Part shown: one piece after another, positions 1 to 8,819 of the stretch
Numbering within the stretch: the first letter of the stretch is position 1
Layout: each line of letters begins with the position of its first letter
Assembly (NCBI GenBank): GCA_951813395.1
Contig: OX638356.1
Location: forward strand, 248,001-312,000
Origin: Longimicrobiales bacterium
Lineage (GTDB): Bacteria; Gemmatimonadota; Gemmatimonadetes; Longimicrobiales; Gaopeijiaceae
DNA: 64,000 nucleotides
Direction: 5' to 3'
The notes under the pieces: model-generated
What the model was told of the DNA's origin: nothing
The model's database searches: none
Seen by the model: only the letters and a program-made list of their open reading frames with translations
Position numbers and translations under genes: made by a program

Positions 1-101
1 AAGCGTCGGTACAGGATCATGTCGAAGAGGAGCGCGTGCAGCTCGTCTCGCGTGAAGCCATCGACCATCCTTGTCGTGGCTGTCCCCGTCCCTTGCGCCA
101 T
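1..101 (-). CDS. 2-oxoacid dehydrogenase E1 alpha-like protein, N-terminal fragment
   Basis: Only the first 33 codons are in the window; the gene runs off the left edge. The reading frame opens with ATG at 101 (a second in-frame ATG at 68) and carries the short motif FTRDELHALLFDMILYRR. This resembles the first helix of pyruvate or branched-chain dehydrogenase E1 alpha subunits, which typically read L-x-x-M-x-x-x-R-x-F/R. It starts 5 bases after the lipA stop on the same strand, so the two are probably cotranscribed. The context fits, because LipA makes the lipoyl group used by the E2 partner of this enzyme. The call rests on about 20 residues and the neighbour, so it is tentative. Confidence 0.42.
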   Translation of the reverse strand, partial: MAQGTGTATTRMVDGFTRDELHALLFDMILYRR

Positions 102-106
102 TCGCC

Positions 107-1192
107 TCAGCCCCCCGTACCCACGGCCCGGCTCGTACGGAGCTGGATCAATGTCTCGGCGGGCGCCGGAATATCGGCTTCCATGACGTCGCGGATGCTG
201 CCCGGGCCCCCTGCTTCGACCTCGCGCGCCTGTTCCTTGGCGTGATAGCTCGAGCGCACGAGCGGCCCGGACTCGACGTGGCGGAAACCGTATTCGCCCT
301 CGCCGATCCGCTTCCAGTCGCGGAATTCCTCGGGCGTGACCCAGCGGGCCACCGGGATGTGCTGGCGAGATGGTCTCAGATACTGTCCGAGCGTCAGGAT
401 ATCGACCGCGGCCTCGCGCAGGTCCGTCATGGCCTGGCGGATTTCGGCCTCCTGTTCGCCCATGCCCAGGATGATGCCCGTCTTGGTCAGCATCGAGGCG
501 TCGATCCGCTTCGCGAGCCCGAGGTAGGAGATCGAGCGCCAGTAGCGGCCGCCGGGGCGCACCTCCGGATGCAGGCGCTCGACCGTTTCGAGATTGTGCC
601 CCAGAATCGCGGGGCGCGCATCCATCACGGCCCGGAGCGCCGCCTCGTCACCCTTGAAGTCGGGGATCAGCACCTCGACCGAGCAGTCCGGCAGCCTGGT
701 CCGCACCTCGCGGATCGTCGCTGCGTAGATGCTCGCCCCGCCATCCGCGAGCTCGTCCCGGTTGACCGATGTGATGACGACATGGTCCAGGTCCATCGCG
801 GCAACCGTGTCGGCGACGCGGCGGGGTTCGTCCAGGTCCAGTTCGGTGGGCATCCCGTGCGCGACCGCGCAGTATTTGCACGCCCGCGTGCAGACATCGC
901 CCAGGATCATGAACGTCGCCGTCCCCGCCTCCCAGCACTCTCCGATGTTCGGGCAGCCCGCTTCCTCGCAGACCGTGTGCAGAGACTGGCTGCGCATGAG
1001 CTGCTTGAGGCGCAGGTAGTTCGGCCCGCCGGGCGAGCGCACCTTCAGCCACGACGGCTTGCGCGACGTGATCGGGATCGTGTCGATCCCGCAGTGGGCC
1101 GGGATCCGGGACGTGCCTTTCGGCTTGACCGTCCCGGAGTCCTTCCCCGTAGGCGCGTACCCGCCCCGTGCGTCTGCCTCCAACCAGGACAC
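107..1192 (-). CDS. lipA: Lipoyl synthase (radical SAM)
   Basis: LipA inserts two sulfur atoms into octanoyl groups on E2 and H proteins to make lipoyl cofactor in the cytoplasm. The 361-residue product has both diagnostic cysteine sets: C75-x4-C80-x5-C86 for the auxiliary cluster and C101-x3-C105-x2-C108 (CTRACKYC) for the radical-SAM cluster. Near the C-terminus lies the RSSYHA segment, which holds the serine that ligates the auxiliary cluster. The first 45 residues are longer than usual; most homologues begin near the RKPSWLKV stretch at residue 45. A later start is therefore possible, although no better start codon is obvious. It sits directly upstream of an E1 alpha-like gene on the same strand. 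Confidence 0.95.
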   Translation of the reverse strand: MSWLEADARGGYAPTGKDSGTVKPKGTSRIPAHCGIDTIPITSRKPSWLKVRSPGGPNYLRLKQLMRSQSLHTVCEEAGCPNIGECWEAGTATFMILGDVCTRACKYCAVAHGMPTELDLDEPRRVADTVAAMDLDHVVITSVNRDELADGGASIYAATIREVRTRLPDCSVEVLIPDFKGDEAALRAVMDARPAILGHNLETVERLHPEVRPGGRYWRSISYLGLAKRIDASMLTKTGIILGMGEQEAEIRQAMTDLREAAVDILTLGQYLRPSRQHIPVARWVTPEEFRDWKRIGEGEYGFRHVESGPLVRSSYHAKEQAREVEAGGPGSIRDVMEADIPAPAETLIQLRTSRAVGTGG

Positions 1193-1358
1193 CTGTCAGT
1201 CTATCTCCAATGGTCGATTTCGGGCCGGTCGCCGTTCTGCGAGCCCGCCGGCGCAACCCGCGCCTTCGCGGGCGCAGGGCCGTGAATCATAAGAAAGTCG
1301 CACTTTTCGCACCATGTACGGGGCTCGGCGACGCACACCGGCCGCCCCGCGCGCCCGC

Positions 1359-2504
1359 CTACCGAAGCAGATATGCCACGCCCAGCCCCAGATAGGTGCC
1401 GACGGCATAGCCGAACAGGCCCACCACCACCCCGGGGAGCACGAGGTGCCTCCACTCCCGGGATATGGCGACCGCCAGCGCGCTGGACGGACCGCCGACG
1501 GCGGCCTGGGACGCGACCGAAATGGTCCCGACGTCGAGGCGCAGGAGCTTCCCGCCACCGAAGACGACGACACCGTGGACGGCAACGACGATCAGCGTGA
1601 AGAAGAACACCTCGGAACCCACCGCGACAATCTCCGAGACCCGGGACAGAATGCCGATCAGCACAAAGAAGAAATGGAGACCGACAGACCCGAGCTGCAT
1701 CGCGCCGCGGGCATCCCGGCAGAGCGGAGAATGCCCAAGCGCCAGGGCCATGGTGGTCAGCCAGAGGATCCCCGGGATCCCCGGAACCGCCTGACCGAGC
1801 CACTCCGCGACGAAAACGAGGATGATGCCGGCGGCGACGAGGTTCGCGAGGCTCAGGGCGGACGTTCCCTCGCGGACGAAATAGGGGTGGTGCCGGCGGT
1901 CGTCCGAGGCCGCACCCGCGGCGTCCCCTTCCTCGGCTTCGTGATCGTCCTCCGCGACCGGAGCGTAGAAGCGGCCGATCCACACCGGCAGCATGAGCGT
2001 CGCCGCCAGCCACAGCGCGGTCATGACGGCGTCCGCCGCGGTCAGTCCCGCGAACAGCGTGCCGGTCAATCCGACCTCGCGGCCCACCGACAGGAAGTTC
2101 ACCGAGCCACCCGAATAGGTGCCGGTCAGCGCTCCGGCGATCCGCCAGGTGTCGTCGCCGAACTGCGGCCCGTAGATCGCGGCGGCCACCAGCGCTCCCA
2201 CCACGGTCCCGGTCACCGCCACCGCAAACGCGCCCGTCATTCGCGGGCCGGCCTTCGCCAGGTCGCGCAGGTCGACCGACAGAAGCAGCCAGGCGATGGA
2301 CACCGACGTGACCGGCCCGAGCACGACGTCGTAGACCACCGAGCTGGCGGGCACGAGGCCGGTGTTGGACAGGATCGCGCCGAAGATGATCGCCAGCATC
2401 GACGCGCCCACCTTCCCCAGGGGGGGAAAGCGGTAGTCCAGCCAGAAGGCGAGTGCAGTGGCCGCTGCCATGACGGTGGCAAGCGCCAGGGGTGACTGGA
2501 TCAT
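1359..2504 (-). CDS. DUF819 family integral membrane protein
   Basis: The 381-residue product is almost entirely hydrophobic, with roughly ten membrane segments. A short N-terminal tail is followed by helices from residue 5, and a charged acidic loop lies around residues 185-200. The segment TGTYSGGSVNF near residue 130 matches the conserved glycine/serine motif of DUF819 (YjcL-like) membrane proteins. The family has no assigned transport activity that I can name with confidence. It is followed 11 bases upstream by the zinc-ribbon gene on the same strand, so it may be the last gene of a run that starts with the M14 peptidase. No terminator was recognised behind it. Confidence 0.8.
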   Translation of the reverse strand: MIQSPLALATVMAAATALAFWLDYRFPPLGKVGASMLAIIFGAILSNTGLVPASSVVYDVVLGPVTSVSIAWLLLSVDLRDLAKAGPRMTGAFAVAVTGTVVGALVAAAIYGPQFGDDTWRIAGALTGTYSGGSVNFLSVGREVGLTGTLFAGLTAADAVMTALWLAATLMLPVWIGRFYAPVAEDDHEAEEGDAAGAASDDRRHHPYFVREGTSALSLANLVAAGIILVFVAEWLGQAVPGIPGILWLTTMALALGHSPLCRDARGAMQLGSVGLHFFFVLIGILSRVSEIVAVGSEVFFFTLIVVAVHGVVVFGGGKLLRLDVGTISVASQAAVGGPSSALAVAISREWRHLVLPGVVVGLFGYAVGTYLGLGVAYLLR

Positions 2505-2515
2505 CGCCGGCGCCC

Positions 2516-3337
2516 CTACCCGGAACCCGCGAGGAATGCCATCGCGTCGGCCCGCAGCTGCGGCAGCAGGCTGGCGTGACCGGTCGCTCCGGTGCCGTAC
2601 TCCTCCAGTCCGGCCGCGATCTCGTCTTCATAGACATCGACCAGGGTCTGATAGTAGGCCGTCGCCCGTTCGTTGTCGTCCATCAGCAGTGCGGCCTCGG
2701 CGGCCGCGGCGAGGCAGAGCAGATGCGTAGGCCGGAACGCGAGCCCCGCCTCGGCGACGGCGAGCGCCGACGGGCCGTCTTCCGCCACCGCGTGGAGCAG
2801 GGAGAGGTGGAAGCGGTCGTCCAGGCTCAGGGCCTCGATGAGGTCATAGGAGGCGATGGCCATGGGAAGAAAGAGGTTCGCCTCGGCCTGTTCGCCGGCT
2901 TCGACCGCGCCCATGACCCGCCGGAAGAGGCGGTCCGCCGCCTGGCGGGGCGTCATGGAGTTCAGGTCGATCGCCGAGGTGGGCCCGAGCGCACCGGCCG
3001 GCGCCGTCGGAGGTGGAGACAGGGTGATTTCGCGCCCATCGTCGCGCACAACCAACACAAGGATCACGATCAGCGCAAGGCCCCCGGTGGCTGCCCAGGG
3101 AATCCAGGCCTTGCGTGGCCCGGCACCTGTCCCCGCGGCAGCCTGCGGCCTCACAGCACGTCTTCCCAGAGGCACTCCGCACTGCGTGCAAAAGCGGTTT
3201 CCGGGCTCAGAGCCGGCTCCGCAGTCAGGGCACGGCGGGCCCCGCAGCGCACCGCCGCACTGCGAGCAGAAATTGGCTCCTGCTGAAGTCTCCCGGTAGT
3301 TGCAGTTCGGGCACGCAACGCTCCCCGGCTCGCTCAT
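2516..3337 (-). CDS. Zinc-ribbon membrane protein with a helical C-terminal domain
   Basis: The product is 273 residues from the ATG at 3337, whose bases overlap the TGA of the M14 peptidase gene in an ATGA junction. Residues 9-55 hold repeated CxxC pairs (CPNC, CSQC, CPDC, CTQC), typical of double-zinc-ribbon domains. One membrane helix follows near residue 85. After a Pro-rich linker comes an Ala/Leu-rich helical domain of about 130 residues that could be TPR-like. The zinc ribbons would face the cytoplasm and the helical domain the periplasm. I do not recognise a named family. The start is fixed by the overlap; the open frame continues 86 codons further upstream but that part is buried in the peptidase gene. 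Confidence 0.7.
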   Translation of the reverse strand: MSEPGSVACPNCNYRETSAGANFCSQCGGALRGPPCPDCGAGSEPGNRFCTQCGVPLGRRAVRPQAAAGTGAGPRKAWIPWAATGGLALIVILVLVVRDDGREITLSPPPTAPAGALGPTSAIDLNSMTPRQAADRLFRRVMGAVEAGEQAEANLFLPMAIASYDLIEALSLDDRFHLSLLHAVAEDGPSALAVAEAGLAFRPTHLLCLAAAAEAALLMDDNERATAYYQTLVDVYEDEIAAGLEEYGTGATGHASLLPQLRADAMAFLAGSG

Positions 3338-5679
3338 CCGACGAGCCTCCCTCCGGCGATGGCGTTGAAGAGCAGTGACCAGGTCACGATGCTCTGCCCC
3401 CGGTAGTTCGGCTGGAATCCGAAGAGGATCACTTCTCCCTGGCCGACACGCGCCCGCAGGAGCGCCGCCTGCCCGGCCAGCCTTTCGGGGCCGAGGATCC
3501 ACCCGGCGATCACGGGATCGTCCTGCCGGTAGGTTCCCAGCACGTCCACCCGCTCGTCCTGGACCGTGAATGCCCGACTGCTGCGCCAATACCACGCGGC
3601 GGTCGAGCCGTCGTATCCGGACGACACCGGGTCCCGCTCCAGGTCCACCTGCACGATCGAGCCGGGTACGTAGAAGTCCGTATTGGACAAGCCCTCCACG
3701 GGATTGCCCACGTCCAGCCCGAAGAGCCCGATCGCGAATTCGGCCGCTTCCTCCATCACCACCAGGCGCCCGCCCGACTCCACGAACTCGCGAACGGCGG
3801 CCCGGCCCTCCTCGCCGATGCCGCCCGTGTACTGCTCCGGAAGCGATCCGGGCAGGCGCCCCCGACTGATCGAGCGGTCCGACTGGCTCTGGAAGATCAG
3901 CACGTCGTAGTCGTCACCCAGCGACCCCACCCGGACGCGCGCGTCGTGCAGCGAGTCGTAGACCATTTCGTGCCGGTCGAACATCCACCGCGTCCACCCG
4001 GCGATCATCGGCTCCTGGTGCCCCTTGTAGAGCGCGATGCGGGGAGCGCCGGCGCCCGCCAGCGTTTCCGGCAGCTCGTAGGCCACGCCGTGCACCGGGA
4101 TCGGGTCGCTCAGCGCGGCATCGGGCTCGTCAGCGAGCGACACCGCCTCGATCCCCATCAACAGCGGCAGCGTGTGCGCGGTCACGTCGTAGGGTCGCTT
4201 CGGCGGGCCGCCGGGGTATTCGCGCATGTCGGGGTATTCCTGCTCGGTGAGCAGCGTCTGCGCAAAGGCCGCGTACGGTTGCCGCATCAGCACGACGTGC
4301 GACCCGGCGGGGTACGTTGCGCCCCCGGCCGTGAAGTCCGACTCGGCGCGCCGCACTTCCACATCGCCCATTGTCAGAATGCGGAGCACGCTCTCGACCC
4401 CGATCTCGTTCGGCTGCCCGGCGGGGATCACCCAGGCGGCGGGCCACTCATCCCAGCCGGCAACGGCCCGCTGTCCCACCCGGTAGAAGTTCTCCAGCCA
4501 GAAGCGGCGGTTCTTCGCGGCGTTGACCAGGAGCGCAACCGCGCCCGAGAACTGGTACTCGACGATGTCGGGCAGCCCCCACTCCCCGCCCTCCCAGGGC
4601 CACGGGAAGTTCCATGCCGCCCGGCCCGCATCGTATTCGCGCCCGCCCTGGATCACCTCGCGCGGCACGTTCACGGTGGTGGCCAGGCGTGCGGACGCGG
4701 TCTCGCTGAGGATTCGAGCCCCTCCGTGGTAGTGCATGTAGGCGCGCCCGGGGTGAAACCCATCATAGATGGCGTTGATGACGACGCCCTTCTTCCCCTG
4801 GGAAGTCAGTTCCGCGGCCATGTACGCACCGAGCTGGTTCACCGCGGAGATCAGGCCGGGATCCACGTTGGGCTCCATCGGGTCGATGTACGGCGGGAAG
4901 AAGATCCGGGCGCCGCTGCCGCCCATCTGGTGGATGTCGTGCACGATCTGCGGGTGCCAGTCGTTCTGGGCCCGGACGGTGTGCTGCGTTTCGTTCTGGT
5001 AGAAGGTGTACCAGTCGCGGTTGTTGTCGTGACCGGTGTAGAAGTGGTAGAGCCAGGGCGGAGCCTGCCCTTCGAACTCGGTGCCCGCGTGCTCGTTGTA
5101 GAAGTCGTTGACCCATTGGGTGCCGTCGGGATTGAGCGACGGGATCTGCAGGAGGATCACGTTGTCGAGGATCTCGCCGACTCGCTCGTCGGCCGAGGAC
5201 GCCAGATAGTGGGCCAGTCTGCCGGCCGACTGGGCGCTGCCGACCTCGGTGGAATGGATCGCGTGGGTGATCATCACCACGGTGCGGCCCTCGTCCAGCA
5301 GGCGCTCGAGTTCGTCGTCGCCATCAATGGTGCGGGGGTCGGCGAGACTGCGCTGGACCCGGTGCAGCTCGGTCAGCCGCGCGTGATTCGCCGGGCTCGT
5401 GATCGTCAGCATGACAAACGGCCGTCCCCGCGTGGTGGGGCCGAGCGTGTCCACGACGACGCGGTCGCTCGCCTGCGCGAGGACTTCATAGTACGACGTG
5501 AGGTCGTCCCAGTTGGCGAGTCTGCCTTCGGTACCAATGTCGAAGCCGAAATGCTCGGCCGGCGTCGGAACCTGGGCCGTCAGCGTCGCCGGCCGGGCTG
5601 CGAGAAGGAAGACGGTGGCAAGAACCGCGGATCGGACACCGCGCCGGACCGACGACGGGATCATGGGTGATGGGCGCAT
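3334..5679 (-). CDS. Secreted M14-family zinc carboxypeptidase-like protein
   Basis: The 781-residue product begins with a signal peptide (residues 1-36, ending near LTAQ) and is therefore exported. The peptidase domain follows, with the M14 zinc-binding pair H142-x-x-E145 in HAIHSTEVG, the segment SLNPDGTQW, and the later histidine region HDIHQMGG. The second half (about residues 430-781) is an accessory region rich in beta structure, common in large M14 proteins of Gemmatimonadota and relatives. Its substrate cannot be read from sequence. Translation is coupled to the downstream zinc-ribbon gene by a 4-base overlap. The start gives a clean signal peptide and an upstream purine-rich tract. 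Confidence 0.85.
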   Translation of the reverse strand: MRPSPMIPSSVRRGVRSAVLATVFLLAARPATLTAQVPTPAEHFGFDIGTEGRLANWDDLTSYYEVLAQASDRVVVDTLGPTTRGRPFVMLTITSPANHARLTELHRVQRSLADPRTIDGDDELERLLDEGRTVVMITHAIHSTEVGSAQSAGRLAHYLASSADERVGEILDNVILLQIPSLNPDGTQWVNDFYNEHAGTEFEGQAPPWLYHFYTGHDNNRDWYTFYQNETQHTVRAQNDWHPQIVHDIHQMGGSGARIFFPPYIDPMEPNVDPGLISAVNQLGAYMAAELTSQGKKGVVINAIYDGFHPGRAYMHYHGGARILSETASARLATTVNVPREVIQGGREYDAGRAAWNFPWPWEGGEWGLPDIVEYQFSGAVALLVNAAKNRRFWLENFYRVGQRAVAGWDEWPAAWVIPAGQPNEIGVESVLRILTMGDVEVRRAESDFTAGGATYPAGSHVVLMRQPYAAFAQTLLTEQEYPDMREYPGGPPKRPYDVTAHTLPLLMGIEAVSLADEPDAALSDPIPVHGVAYELPETLAGAGAPRIALYKGHQEPMIAGWTRWMFDRHEMVYDSLHDARVRVGSLGDDYDVLIFQSQSDRSISRGRLPGSLPEQYTGGIGEEGRAAVREFVESGGRLVVMEEAAEFAIGLFGLDVGNPVEGLSNTDFYVPGSIVQVDLERDPVSSGYDGSTAAWYWRSSRAFTVQDERVDVLGTYRQDDPVIAGWILGPERLAGQAALLRARVGQGEVILFGFQPNYRGQSIVTWSLLFNAIAGGRLVG

Positions 5680-5737
5680 GCGAAACTCCTGGTATCGTTG
5701 TGGTTGACCGTCCTCCGAGGACGGCCCTGTTCCTCGG

Positions 5738-6496
5738 CTACAGTCCCGTAGGCGAGTCTACGAAACGGCCCTCGATTCCGAAACGTTGCTCCAGGAGGCG
5801 GGCGAGGGCCTTCACCCCCCAGGTCTCGGTCGCGTAGTGGCCGCCGAGAAGAACCGAGACCCCGAGCTCGGCGGCGTCGATGGCATGATGGTGCTGAGCC
5901 TCTCCCGTGACCAGCAGGTCCAGCCCTGCGGCAGCCGCCTCGGGCAACGCCGACGCACCCGCACCGGTGAGCACGGCCGCCGTCCTCACGTGTTCGGATC
6001 CTCCCGGGAGGATCTGTGCCCGGCTGCCCGTCGCCTCCTCAAGACTGTGTGCCAGGGCCCCCAGCGGAGCATCGACCAACCCCTGCCACCCCACCGCCGC
6101 ACCCCGATAGTCGCCGAACGGCTTCAGGCTCCCGAGCCCCAGTTTCCGGGCCAGTACCGCCGAGTTTCCTACCTCGGCGTGGGCGTCCAGCGGCAGATGG
6201 GCGCTGTAGAGGGCCGTGTTCGTCTCGATCAGGGCCTTCACCCGGCCGAAGCGGGGTCCGGTCAGCGGCTGCAGGCCGCTCCAGAACAATCCGTGATGAA
6301 CAATGAGAAGGTCGGCCCAGTCCTTTGCCGCATCGATTACCGCCTGGCTGGCGTCGACCGCCGCGGCCACCGTTCGTATCGGCCCGGACCCCTCGACCTG
6401 AACGCCGTTCAGCGCGTTCGGATAGTCGGGAAAACGTGAGATCGCAAGGTAGTCGTCAAGGAATCCGGCGACCTCCGCCAGAGCAACGCAAGGCAT
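5738..6496 (-). CDS. Nif3-like dinuclear metal centre protein
   Basis: The 252-residue product matches the Nif3/YbgI (DUF34) family, cytoplasmic proteins that form toroidal hexamers with a two-metal site and whose role is debated (GTP cyclohydrolase I type 2 has been proposed). Visible family signatures are NALNGVQVEG near residue 28, the metal-binding VHHGLFW near residue 66, the SAHLPLDAH motif near residue 98, and the C-terminal GHYATET motif near residue 220. The length matches the short bacterial form. It lies alone between the M14 gene and bactofilin on the same strand, 22 bases downstream of the bactofilin stop. Confidence 0.9.
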   Translation of the reverse strand: MPCVALAEVAGFLDDYLAISRFPDYPNALNGVQVEGSGPIRTVAAAVDASQAVIDAAKDWADLLIVHHGLFWSGLQPLTGPRFGRVKALIETNTALYSAHLPLDAHAEVGNSAVLARKLGLGSLKPFGDYRGAAVGWQGLVDAPLGALAHSLEEATGSRAQILPGGSEHVRTAAVLTGAGASALPEAAAAGLDLLVTGEAQHHHAIDAAELGVSVLLGGHYATETWGVKALARLLEQRFGIEGRFVDSPTGL

Positions 6497-6518
6497 GACC
6501 GACGGTTCCGCCTGGCTG

Positions 6519-6983
6519 TCAGACCTTCACCTTGCCGCCGACGCCCAGCACCTTCCCGGCCTGCCCGGCCCTGTGGGCCTTGGCCTGGTCGCCGCCCGGG
6601 GCTCCGGGATCGATCGCTACCCCTGCGTCCTTTCGGCCGACGTTGATCGTGCCGTTCACGACCCCGCCTTCGTCGAGCTGCAGGCGCGCGGCACTGATTT
6701 CGCCGTCGATATGGCAGGTCGCCTGCAGTTCCAGACGGGATTCCACGACCACCGAACCCTTCACGGCGCCCGCGATCACCGCGTCCTGCGTGTGGATGTC
6801 GCCGTTGACCCGTCCCCCTTTGCCGATTACGACCGCCTTGTGTGCGCGGACGGAACCTTCGATGTGCCCTTCGATTCGGACGGTGTCGGTCGTGTCACAG
6901 TCGCCGACAACGCGCAATCCAGGCCCGATGATGGAGATGACCTTTTCGGGCGATGACGCTTGGGTGGGTCCTTTTCGGGCCAT
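6519..6983 (-). CDS. Bactofilin family cytoskeletal protein
   Basis: Bactofilins polymerise without nucleotides on the inner face of the membrane and help localise cell-wall enzymes. From the ATG at 6983 the product has 154 residues. A core beta-helix of repeated Gly/Val/Ile turns (GHIEGSVRAHKAVVIGKGG, then VNGDIHTQDAVIAG) runs from about residue 20 to 115, followed by a Lys/Gly-rich tail. The frame stays open for 79 more codons upstream, but that part lies inside the M23 peptidase gene and does not look like a bactofilin. It is downstream of an M23 peptidase gene, the usual bactofilin partner arrangement, which supports a role in local wall remodelling. Confidence 0.9.
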   Translation of the reverse strand: MARKGPTQASSPEKVISIIGPGLRVVGDCDTTDTVRIEGHIEGSVRAHKAVVIGKGGRVNGDIHTQDAVIAGAVKGSVVVESRLELQATCHIDGEISAARLQLDEGGVVNGTINVGRKDAGVAIDPGAPGGDQAKAHRAGQAGKVLGVGGKVKV

Positions 6984-7039
6984 GGCTTCCAACCGTGTTC
7001 CTTCCTTGGGTACGGGTGATCTTCCTGAGAACCGCGCCA

Positions 7040-7801
7040 CTATGGTGGTGTCACCATTGACAATGGATCGATTGGGCTCCCGTTTCTCAATATCTCGAAA
7101 TGAAGATGGGGCGCGGTAGACCGGCCCGTCGAACCCGACAAGGCGATCACCTCTCCCTGCCGAACCTGCCGGCCCCGTTCCGCGACCAGGTAGGAGGCAT
7201 GGCCGTACCTGGTGCGCCACCCATCGCCGTGGTCGATGAGAACGAAGAGACCGTAGACCGGATCGTTCGCCGCGTCAACAACAACGCCTCCGCCCGCCGC
7301 TCTGACGTACGAGCCGCTCGCTACCGCGATGTCGATTCCGGGATGGTCGCTGGCCCCGCCATCGGACCGCGTGACGAATCCCTGCGTCGTAAGCGGCCAG
7401 GCGGTCGGTTCGGTCCCGGCCCCGTCGCCCAATCCACCGGCGTTGCCGCCCGCCGACCCACGATTCGTCAGCCAGAGGGCGGAATCGCGAGGGCTCGAGA
7501 TGCCGATCAGCTGGCGATAGTTGTCCTGTCGCGCCTCGAAGGCCGCCATTCGGCTGGCCAGGGAATCCATTCGTTGGTGCCGGGCCATCAGCGAGTCGTT
7601 CTGTTGTTGCAGCACGGCGGTTCTCGCCGCACGGCTGGCAATGGCCGACCAGCTTGCCGCCATCGCCGCGATCAGGACTCCCAGCGCCACCGCCGCAGAC
7701 TTGATCAACACCAGACGGCGCCGGGACAGCGTGATGGTGCGCGGTTCCTCCACGTCGCCGCGCACCACGATGATCGATATGCCGCCGTCGTTGACGTCCA
7801 C
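7040..7801 (-). CDS. M23 family peptidoglycan endopeptidase (membrane-anchored)
   Basis: The 253-residue product has a cytoplasmic N-terminus, one membrane helix around residues 33-52, a coiled-coil-prone stretch (residues 60-95) and a C-terminal M23 lysostaphin-type domain. The zinc ligands are visible as HPGID near residue 165 and HLHFE near residue 233. It would cleave peptide cross-links in the periplasm or regulate such enzymes. It precedes bactofilin on the same strand, an arrangement known to couple the bactofilin scaffold to an M23 enzyme. About 110 bases separate it from parB upstream, enough for its own promoter. Confidence 0.9.
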   Translation of the reverse strand: MDVNDGGISIIVVRGDVEEPRTITLSRRRLVLIKSAAVALGVLIAAMAASWSAIASRAARTAVLQQQNDSLMARHQRMDSLASRMAAFEARQDNYRQLIGISSPRDSALWLTNRGSAGGNAGGLGDGAGTEPTAWPLTTQGFVTRSDGGASDHPGIDIAVASGSYVRAAGGGVVVDAANDPVYGLFVLIDHGDGWRTRYGHASYLVAERGRQVRQGEVIALSGSTGRSTAPHLHFEILRNGSPIDPLSMVTPP

Positions 7802-7910
7802 TTTGCTCCCGATTCCGCTTCCGGTTCGCTGTAACGGGCCCCGGTGGCGTCACGCCACGCACCCACGGGCCACGATGCGGCCGCCCTGTAAGTTGTCAGG
7901 CCAACGCGTT

Positions 7911-8819
7911 TCAGCCAACTATCTCGGCCGCTTCCTTGCCGGTCATCGCGGCAAACACCCTCTCCAACTCTCGGGCTCCACGAAATGATACGCGGATGGC
8001 CCCGTTGCCGTGGCCCCGCCACTGGATGCCCACGCGTGCGTCCAGGTGATCGCTGAGCGCCTCCTCCAGCGCGCCGATCGCGGGATCCCGTTCCTTCGCC
8101 CCTTCCGGGGGCTTCCGGGTTTCGGGCCGAGCGTCCGCGCCCAATTCGCGAACCCGGCGTTCCGTCTCGCGTACCGACCACGATTCGGCGACCGCTTGCC
8201 GCGCAAGATCCGCGGCCCGCACCGCGTCGTCCACCCCCAGGATTGCCCTTCCGTGCCCCATGGACAAAGCCCCTTCCTCAAGCAATCGCCGCACGGATGC
8301 GGGAAGGGTGAGCAGGCGCAGCACGTTGGCCACGGTGGATCGGCTCTTGCCTACGGCTTCGGCGACTTCGCGCTGTCCGTACCCGAACGTATCCCGAAGT
8401 ATCCCGTAGGCCTTCGCTTCCTCCAGCGGCCCAAGGTCCTCGCGCTGTATGTTCTCGACGAGCGCGAGGACGAGCAGCGTACGATCGTCAACCTCGCGGA
8501 CCTGTGCCGGGATCTCGGTCCATCCCAACAGCTTGACGGCTCGAAGTCTGCGCTCGCCCGCCACCAGCTGGTAGGTTCGGCCGGAGGGCGACCGCCGCAC
8601 AAGCACCGGCTGCAGCAGCCCATTGACCCGGATGGAGGCCGCGAGTTCGCTCAGCTCCGCCGTGCGGAACTTCCGCCGCGGCTGGAACGGGTTGGCGGCT
8701 ACGGCACGGACCGGAACCCTGGTCGGCGCATCCGGTTCGGATCCCGCCGGCGCGGGGTCCTGCATGTAGTCGCCAAGCAGGGCGCCGAGCCCTCTTCCAA
8801 GTCGGTCGCCTGGGTTCAT
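7911..8819 (-). CDS. parB: Chromosome partitioning protein ParB (CTPase, parS-binding)
   Basis: ParB binds parS, spreads as a CTP-dependent clamp and directs origin segregation with ParA. The 302-residue product starts with the typical MNPGDRLGRGLGALLG segment, which resembles the ParA-interacting N-terminus. It then has the ParB/Srx CTP-binding motif GERRLRA at residues 88-94 and the helix-turn-helix region around residues 130-165 (GYGQREVAEAVGKSRSTVANVLR). The C-terminal dimerisation domain follows. Its ATG overlaps the parA stop (ATGA at 8816-8819), so the pair is translationally coupled. Two parS sites lie just upstream of parA. Confidence 0.97.
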   Translation of the reverse strand: MNPGDRLGRGLGALLGDYMQDPAPAGSEPDAPTRVPVRAVAANPFQPRRKFRTAELSELAASIRVNGLLQPVLVRRSPSGRTYQLVAGERRLRAVKLLGWTEIPAQVREVDDRTLLVLALVENIQREDLGPLEEAKAYGILRDTFGYGQREVAEAVGKSRSTVANVLRLLTLPASVRRLLEEGALSMGHGRAILGVDDAVRAADLARQAVAESWSVRETERRVRELGADARPETRKPPEGAKERDPAIGALEEALSDHLDARVGIQWRGHGNGAIRVSFRGARELERVFAAMTGKEAAEIVG

